The notes under the pieces are model-generated. The model ran no database searches. It was not told the DNA's origin and was given only the letters and a program-made list of their open reading frames with translations. Below are positions 9,196-17,574 of a stretch of 64,000 nt of DNA, piece after piece. The DNA is taken from positions 186,001-250,000 of the forward strand of contig CACFTX010000001.1 in the NCBI GenBank assembly GCA_902569405.1, given 5' to 3'. Made by a program: the position numbers and the translations under genes. The stretch comes from an uncultured Pelagibacteraceae bacterium (GTDB lineage Bacteria > Pseudomonadota > Alphaproteobacteria > Pelagibacterales > Pelagibacteraceae). Every line of letters starts with the position of its first letter. Positions within the stretch are counted from its first letter, which is position 1.

Positions 9196-10068
9196 ATGGA
9201 TTTAACGAAAGTTACTGCTGTAATTGTTCTTTATGAAACAACCGATGATGTTTTTCAATGTATAAAAAATCTTAAAGATATTAAATTTATAGTAATAGAT
9301 AATGGAAAAAATGATAAATCAATTGTTCAAAAAATAAAACAATCAAAAAATTTGATAAAATATGTTGAGTCAAAAAAAAATCTTGGTTTTGGGAAAGCTT
9401 GTAACTATGCATTAAATTTAGTTGAAACTGAATATACTCTTTTTGTAGAAATAGATGTCACAATATCTATACAAGATGTTGGATCATTAGTAAAAACCTT
9501 ACATAACAATCCAGAGGCAGCCTTTACAGTTCCAACCTTAATAGACAGCAATAAAAAAATAATCGATAAATTAGAAAATCTTCCAGAATTTTATTCAAAA
9601 GATAATATGAAAGAAACTATTAATATAAATAAACACTTAGACAATTCATTGCCAGAAGGTGATATTTGTCTTAATTTTACTTGGGCCGCAGTTTTTATGA
9701 CTAACAACAAAGTAATAAAAAAACATGGTTTGTTTGATGAAAAATATTTTATTTATTGGGAAGATTTTGATTTATGTAGAAGATATAGGTTTTTAAAAAT
9801 TCCAGTTATTAAATCCTATAATTCTAGAGCTGAACATAAAATTGCAAGTTCTACAAAAAAAAATATAAGAAATTACTTTATCCTTCAAAAACACCATATT
9901 TTGTCATCTTATATTTATTTCAAAGTTAGTAAAAAAAGTTTCTTTATCTATAAAAAATTATTTATATTTTTATTTAGAGCTATTTCAAATTTATTTATTT
10001 TAAATTTAAAAAAATCATTAAAAAATTTTGCAAGAACTACCGCTGTAATAACTTACATAATTTCTTGA
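9196..10068 (+). CDS. Glycosyltransferase family 2 protein
   Basis: This GT-A glycosyltransferase has VTAVIVLYETTDDVFQCIKN at the N-terminus, KNLGFGKACNYAL (typical of rhamnosyltransferase-like GT2 enzymes), a DxD-like EIDVTIS and the acceptor-side block FIYWEDFDLCRRYR. It is about 290 residues from the ATG at 9196. A TTG at 9160 would add 12 residues and overlap the previous gene, so the ATG is preferred. The C-terminus is lysine- and aromatic-rich and probably membrane-associated. It is likely to add a deoxysugar or hexose to a cell-surface glycan; specificity cannot be read. Confidence 0.85.
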   Translation: MDLTKVTAVIVLYETTDDVFQCIKNLKDIKFIVIDNGKNDKSIVQKIKQSKNLIKYVESKKNLGFGKACNYALNLVETEYTLFVEIDVTISIQDVGSLVKTLHNNPEAAFTVPTLIDSNKKIIDKLENLPEFYSKDNMKETININKHLDNSLPEGDICLNFTWAAVFMTNNKVIKKHGLFDEKYFIYWEDFDLCRRYRFLKIPVIKSYNSRAEHKIASSTKKNIRNYFILQKHHILSSYIYFKVSKKSFFIYKKLFIFLFRAISNLFILNLKKSLKNFARTTAVITYIIS

Positions 10069-10131
10069 AAAAAAAATTGTATGTTTATTTTATTCAAATT
10101 TATATATAAACAATTTGTTTAAAGGTTAAAT

Positions 10132-11151
10132 ATGTTAAACTGGGGCATTATTGGACTTGGTAGAATTGCAAATGATTTTGCATCAGGTTTTAAAGATGTG
10201 AAAAATGCTAATCTTTTTGGTATCGCTAGCAAAACAGGAAAAAAATTATTAGATTTTAAGGAAAAATTTAACATCAATGAAAAGTATTGTTTTTCCAACT
10301 ACGAAGATCTTATTGCATGTGATAAAATTGATATAATTTATATAGCGTTACCACATAACTTTCATTTTGAGTGGATCATGAAATGTTTGGCAAATAATAA
10401 AAAAGTTTTAACGGAGAAACCCGCAACATCCTCATTAGATGATATGAAAAAAATTAATGAAATGTTGAATGGTAAAAAAATTTTTTTCGCCGAAGGCTTT
10501 ATGTATCGTTATCACCCACAAACAACTAAAGTTATTTCTTTAATCAAAAATAATGAAATCGGAGACCTAATTTCTATGGAGTCTAATTTTGGTATTAATT
10601 TAATAGAAAAAAAAAATATTTTTGGTTTTAAAAGAATTAAGTTTAATAAACAAAGCAGATTATTTAATAAATCTTTGGCAGGCGGATGTATACTAGATTT
10701 AGGTTGTTATCCATCTTCAATGAGTATTTTAATTGCTAAATTAAAGGATCCAAATAATTTAGGATTTGAATTAAAGAATTCAAAAATTGAGCAATCCTCA
10801 ACACAAGTTGATATAGATTCTTATACTGACATTAATTTTTCAAATGGTTTTAAATCTTCTATAAGTTGTTCTTTTAAAAAAAACATAGGTAAAAGTACAA
10901 AAATATTAGGGACCAAAGGCTCTATTTCAATTTATGACAGCTGGCACTGCTTTCCTATGAAAATAAAAGTAAATAAAAATGATATAGTTGAAGATAAATT
11001 TAATTTCTCAAATATTTTTTCTTATGAGATTGAGTCAATAAGTAATTCAGTATTGAATAATAAAAATGAACCAGATTATCCAGGTATTACAAGACAAGAA
11101 ACTGAATTAAATGTTATGATTTTAAACAACTGGCTTAACAAAAGAAATTGA
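10132..11151 (+). CDS. Gfo/Idh/MocA-family oxidoreductase
   Basis: The 339-residue protein has an N-terminal Rossmann fold (NWGIIGLGRIANDFASGF, about residues 3-20) and the family's catalytic motif KPATSS (equivalent to EKP) near residue 99. The C-terminal dimer-forming sheet domain includes AGGCILDLGCYPSSM. These NAD(P)-dependent enzymes oxidise or reduce sugars, inositols or nucleotide-sugars. Lying between glycosyltransferases with normal spacing, it most likely helps make an unusual sugar for the local glycan. The substrate is not deducible. Confidence 0.85.
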   Translation: MLNWGIIGLGRIANDFASGFKDVKNANLFGIASKTGKKLLDFKEKFNINEKYCFSNYEDLIACDKIDIIYIALPHNFHFEWIMKCLANNKKVLTEKPATSSLDDMKKINEMLNGKKIFFAEGFMYRYHPQTTKVISLIKNNEIGDLISMESNFGINLIEKKNIFGFKRIKFNKQSRLFNKSLAGGCILDLGCYPSSMSILIAKLKDPNNLGFELKNSKIEQSSTQVDIDSYTDINFSNGFKSSISCSFKKNIGKSTKILGTKGSISIYDSWHCFPMKIKVNKNDIVEDKFNFSNIFSYEIESISNSVLNNKNEPDYPGITRQETELNVMILNNWLNKRN

Positions 11152-11182
11152 TTGTAATAACTATTTAGTTTAATTAATTAAA

Positions 11183-12241
11183 ATGACTTCAGGCAAAAAA
11201 TTAATAAATTTTGTTAAATCTAATTTTGGTTTTTTTTTGTTTTTCTTTTTTTTTGTTATTTTATATAGGGATTTTTTACATACTTATAAAATTCAATTAG
11301 AACAAACTATACCTTATTATCTTTACCAAAATCATATAGAATTTTATCTTACCGGAGATAAGCAGTATGATGTTACAGCTCCAGCAAATCTAAGATTTTT
11401 AGGCTTAGTGGTTCAGTTTGTAATTTATAAAATTGTGCCCTGTATTGAATTATCAAGAGATATAAATTTAACACTTCCATACGATAATTATGTTTGTGCT
11501 ACTTTCAGCAATGCTTTTATGAATTATCTTTGTTTATGTGGATTTTTAACTCTAAGTTTTTTTTATTCTTATAAAAAATTACGTTTTGACTTAGCAACAA
11601 GCATTTTTTCAGTAGTGCTTGCTTATATATTTATAGGATATGTAGAGGCATTTACATTAGATAGGATTGCAATTTTATATCTTTTGTTAGTATTATATTT
11701 TTTAGATAATAAAAAACTTTCAATAATCTTGATAATATTAGCAGCTCTTGTTAATGAAAAAATAGTTTATATATTGAGTGGATTGTTTTTTATAAGATTC
11801 TTTTTTAATAAAAAAAAAGAATACTTTTCTTTTCTAGTTGCCTCTTTTGTTAGTTCATTATTAGTTGTTTTAATATTTATTTTTTATGCATTCATATTAA
11901 ATCATGGATATTTTGAAAGTGAATTAGGATCAGATGGCATATATCAAAAATTTTTTAGTGAAGGTTTTGCAAGAATATATTCCATGTTTCTTTTTAAACA
12001 GGGATATTCAAATGGTGTAATTCCATTAATATTTACATTAACTCCATATTTATTATCCTTTTATATTAAAATCAAAAATAAAAATTTTTATTTTTCAAAA
12101 CTTGATATTTTGATACCAATCTCATTACTTCTTTTTACAGCTGGTGCTAATATGGAGAATACAGGCAGATACCTTATGCATTCGATGCCATTGTGGTTGC
12201 CAATTCTTTCACAACAAGTTATATTTTTTTTAAGAAAGTAG
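11183..12241 (+). CDS. Polytopic membrane protein in glycan cluster
   Basis: The 352-residue protein has roughly eight to nine membrane-spanning stretches, beginning with FFLFFFFFVILYRDFLHTY. A large polar loop after the first segment (about residues 40-95) contains TIPYYLYQNHIEFYLTGDKQYDV. Later conserved-looking features are FIGYVEAFTLDRIAILYLLL and GANMENTGRYLMHSMPLWLPIL near the end. The layout resembles membrane glycosyltransferases or polymerases of surface polysaccharides, but I recognise no family. It sits between the Gfo/Idh enzyme and a GT2 with two membrane helices, which supports a glycan role. Confidence 0.7.
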   Translation: MTSGKKLINFVKSNFGFFLFFFFFVILYRDFLHTYKIQLEQTIPYYLYQNHIEFYLTGDKQYDVTAPANLRFLGLVVQFVIYKIVPCIELSRDINLTLPYDNYVCATFSNAFMNYLCLCGFLTLSFFYSYKKLRFDLATSIFSVVLAYIFIGYVEAFTLDRIAILYLLLVLYFLDNKKLSIILIILAALVNEKIVYILSGLFFIRFFFNKKKEYFSFLVASFVSSLLVVLIFIFYAFILNHGYFESELGSDGIYQKFFSEGFARIYSMFLFKQGYSNGVIPLIFTLTPYLLSFYIKIKNKNFYFSKLDILIPISLLLFTAGANMENTGRYLMHSMPLWLPILSQQVIFFLRK

Positions 12242-12263
12242 TATTGATATAGAATTCAATTAT

Positions 12264-13220
12264 ATGAAAAAAATTTCAATCATTGCACCTTGTTATAATG
12301 AAATAAATACTATCCAAATATTTTATGATAAAATTAAAAAAATTTTTGAAAATGATCTAAAAAATTATACTCTTGAATTAATAATAGTAGACAACAACTC
12401 TACCGATGGAACTATTGAAGTTTTAAAAAATATTTCAAAAACAGATAAAGAATTAAAAATCATCATAAATAATATAAATTATGGACTTTGGAAGTCTACA
12501 TTTAATGCAATTAACTATGTTACTGGTGATTCATTGGTGCCGATGCTACCAGTTGATATGCAAGATCCACCTGAAGTTATTATTGAATTTATTAAACACT
12601 GGGAAAATGGATATGATGTTGTTTATGGAATAAAAAAAGAAAGGAATGAAAATTTTTTTTTAAAAACATCAAGAAATATTTATTATAAATTAGTGTCAAA
12701 AATTTCCGATGTTAATATTCCTCCTTATGTAGGTGAGTTTCAATTGATAGATAAAAAAATTTACAAAGAATTACTTAATTTTGATGATTATTATCCATAC
12801 ACAAGAGGAATAATATCTACATTATCATCAAATAAAATAGGTGTTAATTATACCTGGCAAAAAAGGCTTACAGGAAAATCTAAAATGAATTTATTTAAAT
12901 TATTTGATGTAGGAATAAATGGAATAATTTCTTTTAGCAATTTTCCAATAAGAATATTTTCAATATTTGGTTTTTTTTTAGCATTAGGAAGTTTTTTATA
13001 TATGTTCATACCCATATTTACATATTTTTTTTTACCAGAAAGAGATGTTGGTGCAGGAATATCAACCATGATTGTAGCAATATTCTTTTTTTCTGGCGTT
13101 CAACTTTTATTTTTAGGTATTGTAGGAGAATACATAGCAGCAATACATAGACAGGTAAGAAAACCAAAAAAAAATGTTATTGTTAAAGAGTTAATAAATT
13201 TTGAAAAAAATCAAGATTAG
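12264..13220 (+). CDS. GT2 glycosyltransferase, dolichol-P/undecaprenyl-P sugar synthase type
   Basis: The 318 residues show a GT2 catalytic domain followed by two membrane helices, the architecture of polyprenyl-phosphate glycosyltransferases such as ArnC and GtrB. The start MKKISIIAPCYNEINTI is typical; the nucleotide-binding region has IIVDNNSTDGTIEVL and the metal site is in MLPVDMQDPPEVI (about residues 92-104). Membrane segments lie at about 232-255 and 268-292. The family loads a sugar onto a polyprenyl-phosphate carrier for periplasmic transfer. The neighbouring polytopic protein could be the transferase using that donor, but this is inference. Confidence 0.85.
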   Translation: MKKISIIAPCYNEINTIQIFYDKIKKIFENDLKNYTLELIIVDNNSTDGTIEVLKNISKTDKELKIIINNINYGLWKSTFNAINYVTGDSLVPMLPVDMQDPPEVIIEFIKHWENGYDVVYGIKKERNENFFLKTSRNIYYKLVSKISDVNIPPYVGEFQLIDKKIYKELLNFDDYYPYTRGIISTLSSNKIGVNYTWQKRLTGKSKMNLFKLFDVGINGIISFSNFPIRIFSIFGFFLALGSFLYMFIPIFTYFFLPERDVGAGISTMIVAIFFFSGVQLLFLGIVGEYIAAIHRQVRKPKKNVIVKELINFEKNQD

Positions 13221-13221
13221 A

Positions 13222-13249
13222 TTGAAACAAAAAATAAAAGTATTATAAA
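13222..13249 (+). promoter_or_regulatory. Sigma-70-like promoter of the tRNA gene
   Basis: TTGAAA at 13222-13227 and TATAAA at 13244-13249 are separated by 16 bases and lie 16 bases upstream of the tRNA 5' end. Placement and spacing suit a housekeeping promoter; in this AT-rich background chance matches are common. Confidence 0.45.
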
Positions 13250-13265
13250 TTAATACGAATAAGAT

Positions 13266-13342
13266 GGCGGGGTAGCTCAGTTGGTTAGAGCGCGGGACTC
13301 ATAAGCCCGAGGTCAGTGGTTCGATCCCACTTCCCGCTACCA
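13266..13342 (+). tRNA. tRNA with CAT anticodon, probably elongator tRNA-Met
   Basis: The 77-base cloverleaf has acceptor arms GGCGGGG and TCCCGCT, a D arm GCTC/GAGC, an anticodon loop CTCATAA, a T arm AGTGG/CCACT around TTCGATC, discriminator A and an encoded CCA. The anticodon stem is CGGGA opposite GCCCG, so the pair next to the loop is A opposite G. The outer acceptor pair is G opposite T. The initiator is unlikely because its unpaired 1:72 C/A and G-C anticodon stem are absent. A lysidine-modified isoleucine tRNA also has CAT and cannot be ruled out without the modification enzyme. Confidence 0.9.
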
Positions 13343-13351
13343 TTCTAGACT

Positions 13352-13513
13352 TTATATAGCAACATAAGTGAATGGTAAAAAAATTTGAAAAAAAACAAAG
13401 ATTGTAAAAAGTAATACTAAAAATATAAAAATTAAAAAAAAAAATGCTTTAAATAAACCGTATTTTCTTTTGAAGTCATTTATTAATAAAAGGTAGTTAA
13501 TTATTTTTTTCAT
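13352..13513 (-). CDS. 53-residue membrane protein, DUF5989/SxtJ-like
   Basis: This small gene is read on the minus strand from ATG at 13513 to TAA at 13352. Its ATG overlaps the TGA stop of the carbamoyltransferase as ATGA, so translation is probably coupled. The protein begins MKKIINYLLLINDFKRKYGL, then has one long hydrophobic helix (about residues 22-47) and ends FLPFTYVAI. The short basic head, single helix and final PF-Y motif resemble the DUF5989/SxtJ-type proteins often encoded next to NodU-type carbamoyltransferases. A membrane partner of the carbamoyltransferase is inferred. It ends nine bases from the convergent tRNA. Confidence 0.75.
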   Translation of the reverse strand: MKKIINYLLLINDFKRKYGLFKAFFFLIFIFLVLLFTIFVFFQIFLPFTYVAI

Positions 13514-15204
13514 ATATTTTTAGTTTGATAAAGTCCATCATCCATTAAAATAAATTTAATATTTAATCTTTTCATATTTACGTAAACATCAAATAAATCA
13601 AACACAACAGGATCTTTCGAGATATTAAAAGAAGTATTGACTAAAATATCAGAGCCTTTTTTTTTAAGTTCTCTTAAAATTTTGTAGGTTATAGTATCTT
13701 TATCTTTAATTATTTGTGTTCTACAAGTCCCATCAATATGAATTATTGAGCTATAATCTTTATAAAGCTCCTCATTAGCATCACACAAAACTCCCATCCA
13801 TTCTAAATTTTTCTGAATATTTTTGTTTATAGAAAAATATTTTTCAAAATCTTCCTCAAGCAAAATTGGCGCCAATGGTTGATAATGTTCTCTTTTTTTT
13901 AGATTTATATTTAGATTATTTACAGAATCACTATTTTTTGCATCGCAAAAAATAGAGGTATTTCCCAATGATCTTGGACCAACTTCAGTTAAACCATAAT
14001 ATGAGGCAATTGTTTCACCGTCGATTAGTTTACTTGCTGCATAACTAACAAAACTATCTGTTGAACTAATCTTTAAAAATAGATTATCTTTATTTTTTTT
14101 TTCATTTATGATTTCCTTTTTTGGACCAAGAAAAATTGTGTTTAAATCAAGAGTTTTATTTTTGTTTTTATTCAAGTAGGCAAAATTAGCAGCACCAATT
14201 GCAGAGCCAGAGTCTCCTGGAGAAGGTGGAACAACTAGCTCCTCAAAAATATCTAATTTAGATAAATTATAAATCATCTTGCAGTTTAGCGCGACTCCAC
14301 CAGTTAAAACAATTTTTTTTTTACCAGATATTTTTGTTATTTTTTTAATTAAATTTTGCATTGTCTCTTCTAAAATTAGTTGCGCTGAACTTGCAATATC
14401 TGCATATTTTTTAAAGTTAGTCTCTTCGTTTATGTTTAGATAGGGTTCACCCAACATCTCACATAATTTTTTAGAAAAAGATTTACTCAAATTTTTATGG
14501 AATTCAAAATAATCCATATTAATTTTGAAATCATTAATATTAAATATTTTTTTAAGTTGATTTTCGTATTTAGGTTTTCCAAATGAACTTAAGGACATTA
14601 CTTTAGATTCACCTTCATTAATTTCAAAGCCAAGAAAATCAGTAATGGTAGAATAAAATAAACCTATTGAATTAGGATAAAAGTTAGTCCAAATTTTTTT
14701 AATTTTATATTCATTATCAATTGTATATGCAGCCATTGTTTCACCTTCTCCAACACCGTCACAAGTTATATGGACATATTCGGAAATATTTTTAACAGCT
14801 GATAAGCCATACAAACAGTGGCTTAAATGGTGCGAAGAATAAATAACTTTGTTTCTTGAAATATTAATTAATTTATTTATATCTGTATAAAAAAAGATCG
14901 AACCATTATTAAAATTTTTTAAGTGATGAATTAAAAAATCTTTATTTTTTAAAGGATTTTTAATTGAATAATAAAAGATTTCCCACCAAGATTTAAATGG
15001 TTTTTCGTAAAAACTTATAAAGTGAATATTTTCATTCTTTAAATCAAATTTTTTAATTAAAAACTTTAAACATCTTTTGGGAAAGTTTTTGTCTCCCTTT
15101 ATTCTACTGAAAGACTCTTCTTTTAAAAAACAGTTAGTTTTTTCATTGTCTGTTAAAAAAACCGAGGATTCATGATAGTAAGCTGATATACCGATATAAT
15201 ACAT
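13510..15204 (-). CDS. NodU/CmcH-family carbamoyltransferase
   Basis: The 564-residue protein has the full length and motifs of O-carbamoyltransferases that use carbamoyl phosphate and ATP. The Kae1-like N-terminal half starts YYIGISAYYHESSVFL. It has SHHLSHCLYGLSAV (metal-binding histidines, near residue 127), CDGVGEGETMAAY and the VLTGGVALNCKMIYNL nucleotide block. The C-terminal half has GLTEVGPRSLGNTSI, REHYQPLAPILLEED and LVNTSFNISKDPVV. It starts one base after the ferritin-like gene stop and overlaps the 53-residue membrane gene, giving a three-gene unit. The carbamoylated product is unknown; a surface glycan or small metabolite is likely from context. Confidence 0.9.
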   Translation of the reverse strand: MYYIGISAYYHESSVFLTDNEKTNCFLKEESFSRIKGDKNFPKRCLKFLIKKFDLKNENIHFISFYEKPFKSWWEIFYYSIKNPLKNKDFLIHHLKNFNNGSIFFYTDINKLINISRNKVIYSSHHLSHCLYGLSAVKNISEYVHITCDGVGEGETMAAYTIDNEYKIKKIWTNFYPNSIGLFYSTITDFLGFEINEGESKVMSLSSFGKPKYENQLKKIFNINDFKINMDYFEFHKNLSKSFSKKLCEMLGEPYLNINEETNFKKYADIASSAQLILEETMQNLIKKITKISGKKKIVLTGGVALNCKMIYNLSKLDIFEELVVPPSPGDSGSAIGAANFAYLNKNKNKTLDLNTIFLGPKKEIINEKKNKDNLFLKISSTDSFVSYAASKLIDGETIASYYGLTEVGPRSLGNTSIFCDAKNSDSVNNLNINLKKREHYQPLAPILLEEDFEKYFSINKNIQKNLEWMGVLCDANEELYKDYSSIIHIDGTCRTQIIKDKDTITYKILRELKKKGSDILVNTSFNISKDPVVFDLFDVYVNMKRLNIKFILMDDGLYQTKNI

Positions 15205-15205
15205 T

Positions 15206-15922
15206 TTAAGTTATAGATTTTGGCTCTATATTTTTCATTACATCATCATCTGAGGTATTTTTTTTTAAATTCAAAAAGTAAGTTACAAGATTTATTATAA
15301 TTAAAATTGTAATTAAAATTGGATTAAAGATAAAAGAAAATTTATTTAAGCTATTTGCATAAATATGTCTAAAAAAACTTAATATTCTTTCTCTTATGAC
15401 TTTTATCTTGTAAGAAAGAAATCCATTATTATTCTTTGCAAATTCGAGAGAGTATTTGGCATGCCTTTCCTCATCTTTTAAAATTTTTTCAACTTCCTTA
15501 AATGCAAAAGGCTTATGCTTTTTAAGATAATTTGCAAAAGTTATTAATTTTTTTTCAGCAATTTCTTCATTTGCGCCAATAAATATAGCAAAATTATTTA
15601 TTTTTTTTTTCTCAAATATAAAGTGATCTTTATAAATATATCCCTTATTATATATATGATTGGGTACAAAACTTAATTTTTTTTTGTTAATTTTATACTC
15701 TAAAATTATTTTATTTTTAATATTAGTAAAAATAGTACAATGTTTATACTCGTCTAATGCATGTCTTATAAAACCCTCAGAAAGTTTTTGATCATTTATG
15801 TTTTTTGCAGCAAATAACATCTCTACTGCTGATGAGAATTCTGCTGTAGCAAATTCGTTTAAAACAAAACAGCATCTTACGGGGTCAAAATTTTTAAGGT
15901 TACTTTTTGGTATTAAAAACAT
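15206..15922 (-). CDS. Ferritin-like diiron protein with C-terminal membrane helix
   Basis: The 238-residue protein shows a four-helix diiron site: E28, E58xxH61 (in LDEYKH), glutamates at 119-123 (NEEIAE) and E151xxH154 (in KDEERHAKY). This is the ExxH pattern of ferritin-like diiron proteins. A hydrophobic segment at about 191-214 then anchors it, and the tail is polar. The membrane anchor and missing storage features make a diiron oxygenase or oxidase more likely than iron storage. It leads the operon with the carbamoyltransferase one base downstream, so it may modify the same product. Function is inferred from metal ligands and context. Confidence 0.7.
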   Translation of the reverse strand: MFLIPKSNLKNFDPVRCCFVLNEFATAEFSSAVEMLFAAKNINDQKLSEGFIRHALDEYKHCTIFTNIKNKIILEYKINKKKLSFVPNHIYNKGYIYKDHFIFEKKKINNFAIFIGANEEIAEKKLITFANYLKKHKPFAFKEVEKILKDEERHAKYSLEFAKNNNGFLSYKIKVIRERILSFFRHIYANSLNKFSFIFNPILITILIIINLVTYFLNLKKNTSDDDVMKNIEPKSIT

Positions 15923-16871
15923 TTTTTTATTATTTATTTTTTTTTTAGTAATTCTATTTAATTCAAAAGCAACTTCAAAGGGTTGTTTGTCATTTGTGCC
16001 TTATGGATGGAATGATTTTTATGTTCACTTACCTCAAAATGCTTCTTTTTGTGTTGAAGAGGATGGTTTCTTTTACAAATATAAAACAGATAATTATGGA
16101 GGTAGAATACTTTCTAATGAACTTTTTAATGATAAAATTCAGGTATTTGGTGATAGTCAAGTAGTCGGCCTTGATGTAGAAAAAATTCAAGAACACTACC
16201 TAGGCGATAATTACAAAAATCATAACTTTATTATATACGCAGCTCCAAATAATGGGCCATATGAGGTTATTAATTTTTTAAATAAAAACAAAAAAATTCT
16301 AAAAAAAAAAATAATAATTACTTTTAATTTTGCAGTTGATATTTACAGAGTTTCAAATTCATGGCATCCAACTAAATTTGTTGCTTTAAAAGATTATGAG
16401 CTTGACGAAATTTTAGATCATCCTTTTAAATATAGATTGATAATTTTTAAAAATTTTTTATTTAATAAAAATTTTACAATTAAGAAGTATAATAATAAAA
16501 AAATGCAAAATTTATTTTTGAATTCAAATCAAGATGAAATTTATAATAATTTAGTTAAATATTTTTATGAATTAGATCAATTTGCTAATAAAAATAATTT
16601 GCAAGTAGATTTCATAGTGACGCATCCTTACTGGTTGTATTATAGAAGTAAAAAAAAAGATAATTTTTTATTAGAAAAAAAATTAAATAAAAAAGTTTAT
16701 CAATTAATTTGTAAAACTTTTAAAGAAACAAAAAATATAGATAAAATTTTAATATCAAAACCATTAACTAATTTTTCATTACAAGACCTTACATCTGATA
16801 AAAGACATATAAAATCTAAAAAAATTAAACTTTTAAAAAGAAAAATATTATGCAAAAATTATGAAAGTTAG
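15798..16871 (+). CDS. SGNH-hydrolase-like secreted or anchored protein (start uncertain)
   Basis: The mature part has FGDSQVVGLD (GDS nucleophile block, serine near residue 118) and SDKRH near the end, which fits the DxxH block of SGNH hydrolases. The middle reads as an alpha/beta domain (KKIIITFNFAVDIYRV). A hydrophobic signal or anchor stretch lies at about residues 41-58. The only ATG in frame ahead of it (15798) would place about 40 residues antisense to the ferritin-like gene. ATT codons at 15912 and 15921 just before the hydrophobic stretch are possible rare starts. Such proteins often add or remove acetyl groups on glycans. Confidence 0.65.
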   Translation: MFFAANNISTADENSAVANSFKTKQHLTGSKFLRLLFGIKNIFLLFIFFLVILFNSKATSKGCLSFVPYGWNDFYVHLPQNASFCVEEDGFFYKYKTDNYGGRILSNELFNDKIQVFGDSQVVGLDVEKIQEHYLGDNYKNHNFIIYAAPNNGPYEVINFLNKNKKILKKKIIITFNFAVDIYRVSNSWHPTKFVALKDYELDEILDHPFKYRLIIFKNFLFNKNFTIKKYNNKKMQNLFLNSNQDEIYNNLVKYFYELDQFANKNNLQVDFIVTHPYWLYYRSKKKDNFLLEKKLNKKVYQLICKTFKETKNIDKILISKPLTNFSLQDLTSDKRHIKSKKIKLLKRKILCKNYES

Positions 16872-16913
16872 AAAAGTTATTGAAATATCTAAAAAAAAAT
16901 GATCAAATAAATT

Positions 16914-17435
16914 ATGTTAATTAAAAAAACTATTTTAGTTGCTCTGTGCTTGTTTTCCTTGATTTTATTTAGTTCTTCTCAAGCTGAGACTTTAACTTTT
17001 GGTTCTTCAATTTATGAAGGTGAGGTAAAAAAAGGAAAAGCATATGGCGAAGGAATTCTTACCTTTTCAAATGAAACAAAATATAAAGGAAAATTTAAAA
17101 AAAATAAACCTCACGGAGTAGGCGTATATACAGATGCTAGAGAAAACGTTTATGAAGGCAAATGGCGACATGGAAAATTAAATGTTAAAATAGATAAAAA
17201 GACTAGAAAAATTATTAAATTATCTGTTGATGAAGGCCAAACAACTTATTTCGAAATTAAAGGAACAGGCTCTATATCAAGTCAATGGTTTGAAGCCGAG
17301 CAAAATTCAGAAGGAGCTTTTGTTCTTACTAAAAAAGGTAAAAGAGATATGGAAACTAAAAAACAACAAGCTCAAGGCGGCGGTGACGGCGGCGGCGGCG
17401 GCGGTGATGGCGGCGGCGGTGGTGGCGGTAGTTAA
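16914..17435 (+). CDS. Secreted MORN-repeat protein with glycine-rich tail
   Basis: The 173-residue protein has a signal peptide (ILVALCLFSLILFSSSQAET). Three MORN repeats follow: YEGEVKKGKAYGEGILTF, YKGKFKKNKPHGVGVY and YEGKWRHGKLN, at about residues 33-95. A short mixed domain comes next, and then a tail of about 20 residues made of glycine and aspartate. The tail is encoded by GGC/GGT runs that are strikingly GC-rich for this genome. MORN repeats bind lipids or act as spacers; here the protein would be periplasmic or exposed. It stands alone in a block of unknown secreted proteins. Function unknown. Confidence 0.75.
   Translation: MLIKKTILVALCLFSLILFSSSQAETLTFGSSIYEGEVKKGKAYGEGILTFSNETKYKGKFKKNKPHGVGVYTDARENVYEGKWRHGKLNVKIDKKTRKIIKLSVDEGQTTYFEIKGTGSISSQWFEAEQNSEGAFVLTKKGKRDMETKKQQAQGGGDGGGGGGDGGGGGGGS
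17376..17432 (+). repeat. GGC/GGT/GAC low-complexity tract
   Basis: About 57 bases of nearly uninterrupted GGC, GGT and GAC/GAT codons end the MORN protein. The run is a purine-pyrimidine microsatellite-like tract of very high GC in an AT-rich chromosome and could change length by slippage. Confidence 0.7.
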
Positions 17436-17512
17436 TTTTAAAATCCTAGATCAGGTATTAAATTAAAATAAAATCCCATATATATCTTGTATAGAATTTA
17501 TTAACATTAATA

Positions 17513-17538
17513 TTAAAAGGGTTATTTTAACTTTTTTT
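17513..17538 (+). terminator. Weak hairpin plus T-run after the MORN gene
   Basis: TTAAAA (17513-17518) and TTTTAA (17525-17530) can pair across a six-base loop, followed by C and seven T. It is 78 bases past the MORN stop. The stem is all A-T, so intrinsic termination would be weak. Confidence 0.3.
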
Positions 17539-17574
17539 ATGGGCTTTTGTTACAGGTGCCCAGACTTTGTAGCG

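Noticed and set aside
13266..13342. tRNA as a phage or island attachment site
   Set aside because: No second copy of the tRNA 3' end and no integrase gene were found in the window.
17227..17466. 79-residue frame with a poly-alanine stretch
   Set aside because: It is the shifted reading of the glycine codon tract of the MORN protein; alanine runs come from the GGC repeat.
17540..17562. TGGGC/GCCCA hairpin near the MORN gene
   Set aside because: Five base pairs with a long loop and no T-run on either strand; too weak to call a terminator.
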